Assembly: GCF_907164915.1 (NCBI RefSeq)
Contig: NC_061869.1
Span: 11,616,221-11,680,220 of the forward strand
Source of the DNA: Impatiens glandulifera
Lineage: Eukaryota; Streptophyta; Magnoliopsida; Ericales; Balsaminaceae
Direction: 5' to 3'
Length of the DNA: 64,000 nucleotides
Below the pieces are notes generated by a model. That model worked only from the letters and a program-made list of their open reading frames with translations, ran no database searches and was not told the DNA's origin. Within the stretch, counting starts at the first letter, position 1. Every line of letters starts with the position of its first letter. Shown one piece after another: positions 60,380 through 64,000 of the stretch. Both the position numbers and the translations under genes were made by a program.

Positions 60380-61474
60380 ATGAATCACAAGGTTTGATTC
60401 ATTCTATGTATCGTTGATCCGTTTATCTTTGTCAATTAGATTATCTAACTTCTCTTCTTTCTTTTTTAGATTTTTCAGCCGTCTATGTCTCGGATGGATG
60501 TTGACATTGACGGGATTGAGTTATTGAGTTTCACAAGAACTCTTATCCGAAAAAGAGTGAATCAACTTCTAGCCGTGAGTATTCTTATTTTCTTCACAAA
60601 TTTTGTCAAAACATAGGAAATTTTCTTTTTTCAATATTGTTTTGTTTATTGAGTTGAAATCCAAATGTTTATATGAGGAGTGAAATTTTGAATCATATAG
60701 TTAGATTGGTGAATGATAACATCATTACTTTAATACATTTAATGTTTGATCTATCATTTGTCCTATTTGGTTCTATTAGTTATTTTTTGTTTGGGTAAAA
60801 TTGATCATTATTAGCTTACATGGATTCTAGTAAAATTGACATCACTTGTATTTATGAACACTTTTTTTTTTGTAGCATTTGAGGAACCTGCTGGGGAAGC
60901 TTTTACACTTAATCATCTTAATCATCCAGAAACAATGATGCTAGTCAATAACTGTGAAGTAATGTCATTATTCTTATGCTAGCTTATATATATTTTCTAT
61001 TTCAAGCAATATAATTTATTAACTGTTGTTAGAATTGTTGCAACTCCTTGTCTCCTCAATAATTGACTATTTGTGGATGATATCCAGGGCAATAATGGAT
61101 GCATGTAATGTGTTGATAACATGCGAGAGAGATAAGTAAGAGAATCCCTAAACAAGAACAAGCGGAGAGCAGCGATGTCCAAGAAGGAGGAAGAAGGTCA
61201 TTTAACGAGAACAACAAAGGAGGAAGAATGTCATTTAACGAGAACAACAAAGGAGGAAGAAGGTCATTTAACAAGAACAACAAAGGAGGAAGGTCGCTTC
61301 AAACGGGAACACCAACAAAAGGAAAACACCATCATTGGTCGAGGAACACTAGCTAGTACTACTGGACCCGAAGGAGGAAGTTGGCACCTAACTAAACAAA
61401 AGAGGTCACTTCAGTGGAACTATACTATCAAGAAGAGAATAGTTTGTGTCATGGGAGAAAAACTAGATTATTAA
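60380..61474 (+). CDS. Gene X, diverged fifth copy
   Basis: Exon 1 (60380-60391) encodes MNHK, exon 2 (60470-60574) IFQPSMSRMDVDIDGIELLS and RVNQLLA, exon 3 from 60,876 [19 protein letters not shown]; the exon 3 end is unclear because its usual donor is lost in a deletion near 60,955. A repeated CTTAATCATC adds three codons. The terminal frame at 61,175-61,474 is open for 99 residues, with three KEEEGHLTRTT units and then ENTIIGRGTLASTTGPEGG. TATA (60,285) and an AGACGTCTC box are kept. Unidentified family. Loss of about 150 bases between exon 3 and the terminal region suggests damage. Confidence 0.42.
61184..61290 (+). repeat. 33-bp in-frame tandem repeat (KEEEGHLTRTT)
   Basis: Three 33-base units (GGAGGAAGAAGGTCATTTAA type) keep the reading frame. 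Counts elsewhere are one (unit 1, 24,212), two (unit 2, 33,153), two (unit 3, 42,287) and one (unit 4, 51,220). Confidence 0.88.
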
Positions 61475-63277
61475 TTGGATCCTATTTTTTTTTGTATGAA
61501 ATTTGTTTCATTTTAATGATATTAAGTTATACTCAAGTTTATTTTATTTTTGTTCAATTTTATCTTTATAAATGAAATTTCATTTGCCAATCTTTTACTT
61601 AGACTTAAAATAAATCATATTTTTAAATATTTTATTTATTTATTATATATTAAACTACAATGAATTTTTCTTTAACTAATTTTAATTTTATTAAATTTTA
61701 ATTTTTTTATTTAAATTTACAAGGATAATAAAAGATATTTAAATAGACCCAATATATTTGATAAATTATTTGTTAATCCAAATCCTTATAACTTTATTCA
61801 AATTATATAAATCCTTTTATTAGATTTTCAAAATCTGAAATCTTTTTTTAGATGAAAATAATTAAAAAAAATGACGCAATTTATTTGATAATTTTATTTA
61901 CTTCTATATAATCTTTATAGTTGATATTTAGATAATTTTATTTATTATTGTCAAAATCTCCCAACAATGATTATTAACAGAATCTTTATGCAATTAAATA
62001 AATGTATTTCTTAACTTTTGTATAATTTTTATAACTTTAATATTTGATATTTGGATATTTTATTTATTATTGTCAAAATCTTCCTGCATTTATTATTGTC
62101 AAAATCTCAATACAATTATTTTAATTTCAAAATAAATTTCAGAGTTTGAAAAACTAAAAAATAATTTATATAATTTGAATAAAGTTATGAGGATTTAGAT
62201 TAAGAAATAAATTATCAAATATATTGTGTGTATTTAAAATATCTTTTAATATTCTTAAAAATTTGAATTAAAAAAAATTAAAATTAGTTTAAGAAAATTT
62301 TATTTTATTTTTATATGAATTAATTAAAAAGGGGAATTTAAAAATCAAAACTTGTAAAGTTTGGGATAAAGAAAAATTAAAATGTATTTAAATATAAACA
62401 TTGTTTGAATCATATTTTTTTAATTGACAGGGAGACTTGTTTGGTGTTTGGTTATTTGAAGATTAAAAAAACATATTGTTGAATAAAAAATTATATTTGT
62501 TGTTTAATTTTTAATTTATTAAATTATTATAATGTTTTTAATTTATTTAAAATTTTAATTTTATACAAATAAAATTATAATTAATTAATATAATGGTAGA
62601 TGGTTGAAAAGAAATATAATAATAATAAATTCAAATAAAATCTAAAATCAAGCTACCGCACTTAATTTGTATGTTAAGTTTTTTTTTATTATATCTCATA
62701 AATAATGTCTTTCAAAATTTTATAAATATAAAAGATTGTTATGGTGAAAGTTACAAAACAATATTAGTACAATTATGTTTTATTATATATTTGGTGTTGA
62801 TGTTAACTTAACAAATTGTTGATATATTTTAAAATTTAAATTAAATAAAAAATATGATTCACATTTTTTAAACTTAAATCTAATAATATAAATTTAACAT
62901 TTTAACTTACTAATTTATTAACAACGATACATGGATATCTCAACCTCCCGGGTATTGGAATTGAACATGTAAGGCCGCAAGTTCCATTCACCTAATTAAT
63001 TGTTTAGGTGTGTTTGTGTACTATTTGCAGGGATTAAATTTAATGGAAATATAAAGACAAAATATAATTTAGTTGTTATATTTAGAAATTTTAGTTTCTT
63101 AATAAATTTATTTTTTATATAAATAAAGAAATATAACAAAATGTCATACATAACTAACATAACTCATTTCTTTCAACACTCAACATTTGTCTTCTTATTT
63201 TTTATAATGTCATTTAATATCTATTTTTTTTCTAAACAAAACTAAACTTTGTTGTTGGCAAACTTTGTTGTTGGCAT

Positions 63278-63484
63278 CGCGTCTTCAGATGGCAACTCTG
63301 TTGTTACGCGAACTCTGCTGTCATCGAGTCTTCAGCTGATGACAACTCTGTTGTTGGCAAACTCTGCTGCCAGCGAGTCTTCAGCTAATGGCAACTCTGC
63401 TGTTGGCGAACTCTGCTGCCAGCGAGCGAGTCTTCAACCGATGACAACTCTACTGTTGGCGAACTCTGCTGCCAGCGAGTCTTT
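63278..63484 (+). repeat. Minisatellite of about 49-bp units
   Basis: About four imperfect units of the form TCTTCAGCTGATGACAACTC followed by TGTTGTTGGCAAACTCTGC and TGCCAGCGAG. One unit has GCGAGCGAG, a 4-base slip. An open frame of 84 residues crosses it, but its composition simply follows the repeat. It is far richer in G and C than its surroundings. Confidence 0.88.
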
Positions 63485-64000
63485 GATTTTACATGCGCAT
63501 TAATACATTGCTGAACTTAGTTTTATTCACTTATCAAAACCATGTATGTTCATTTTAATTATCCTAAGTTCATTTTAATCAATTAAAATGTTTTTCATAA
63601 TTTAACTTAATTTAACGATTTCTCCCTCTAACTTAATTTAACAATTTCTTCATTTTTCCTAATTTAATAATTTCCTCTTTTTTTATTTGATTTAAGAAAT
63701 TTAGTTCAATTTGTTATTTATTTATATGTTAAATTTTATTATTGTTAAATTATATCGTTGTTTAGTTATGCATGAATTATAAAATTTTTAATAAGTCTAT
63801 TTTAACCCATAAATTATTAATAAATTATGAGAAAAAGATTGAGATTAAAAAAACAATTAAACAAGATAACTTACTATCTTACTTTTTATTTTTAAATAAA
63901 CTTTTAGAAAGTCGTCGTGATCTCCAATTTTAATTTTGGCTTTTTAATGAAAATACATGAAACCATCTAAATATGGACCTTAGGAAGTGCATACAAAATA
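63485..64000. other. AT-rich end of window, no gene seen
   Basis: A few short repeats of AACTTAATTTAACGATTTC-type text (63,600-63,670). No coding or RNA gene recognised. Confidence 0.5.

Larger units (their letters stand above)
59533..63022 (+). repeat. Partial fifth unit: gene X and AT-rich tail only
   Basis: Similarity to the array starts just past the position where the copia LTR ends in units 1-4 (CTCATTTTAAATGATTGAATC) and runs through gene X and the tail (61,475-63,022) to the short dispersed repeat. No CAC2 exons, copia fragment or TIR element are present. It is more diverged than units 1-4 are from one another, so it separated earlier. Confidence 0.85.

Noticed and set aside
63249..63503. 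84-residue Ala/Ser/Leu-rich frame
   Set aside because: Composition follows the 49-bp minisatellite; there is no start context or neighbouring exon.

Overview
This is AT-rich nuclear DNA from a flowering plant, most likely a eudicot. Genes carry GT-AG introns. One complete gene encodes the biotin carboxylase subunit of the multi-subunit plastid acetyl-CoA carboxylase, which grasses have largely lost from their plastids. The rest is degenerate transposons of typical plant families. The species cannot be named from the sequence.

Layout. 1-9,000: gene-poor AT-rich DNA with a 1.4-kb hAT transposon relic that still has a perfect 8-bp target duplication, and a Helitron-like relic. 9,183-11,290: a complete three-exon short-chain dehydrogenase/reductase gene of the plant xanthoxin-dehydrogenase/secoisolariciresinol-dehydrogenase type. 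11,460-15,090: a duplicated copy of that gene's 3' flank, a G-rich minisatellite, a DUF1985 transposon-domain fragment and an L1-type LINE relic. 15,735-20,315: the complete 16-coding-exon biotin carboxylase gene (537 residues).

19,052-52,515: the most striking region. A tandem array of four units of 7.2-9.2 kb starts inside intron 11 of the biotin carboxylase gene. Each unit carries biotin carboxylase exons 12-16, the 3' half of a Ty1/copia element with its 3' LTR, a small unidentified gene with its own promoter (called gene X here), and an AT-rich tail. Unit 1 supplies the real 3' end of the gene. Units 2-4 hold orphan tails with splice sites and reading frames kept. Units 2-4, but not unit 1, contain a 1.7-kb TIR element built from a large inverted minisatellite. 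Unit 1 preserves the empty target site, so the order of events can be read. Unit 3 also has a Helitron-like insertion.

52,516-64,000: array flank, a LINE 3' end joined to a fold-back inverted repeat, a possible LTR, a longer Helitron-like element holding a tRNA-like motif, a fifth partial copy of gene X with its flanks (59,533-63,022) and a 49-bp-type minisatellite.

Two genes look intact and conventional: the dehydrogenase and the plastid biotin carboxylase, which makes carboxybiotin for fatty-acid synthesis. Gene X (five copies, three possibly intact at the 5' end) is the main unexplained coding candidate. Everything else is transposon-derived or repetitive.
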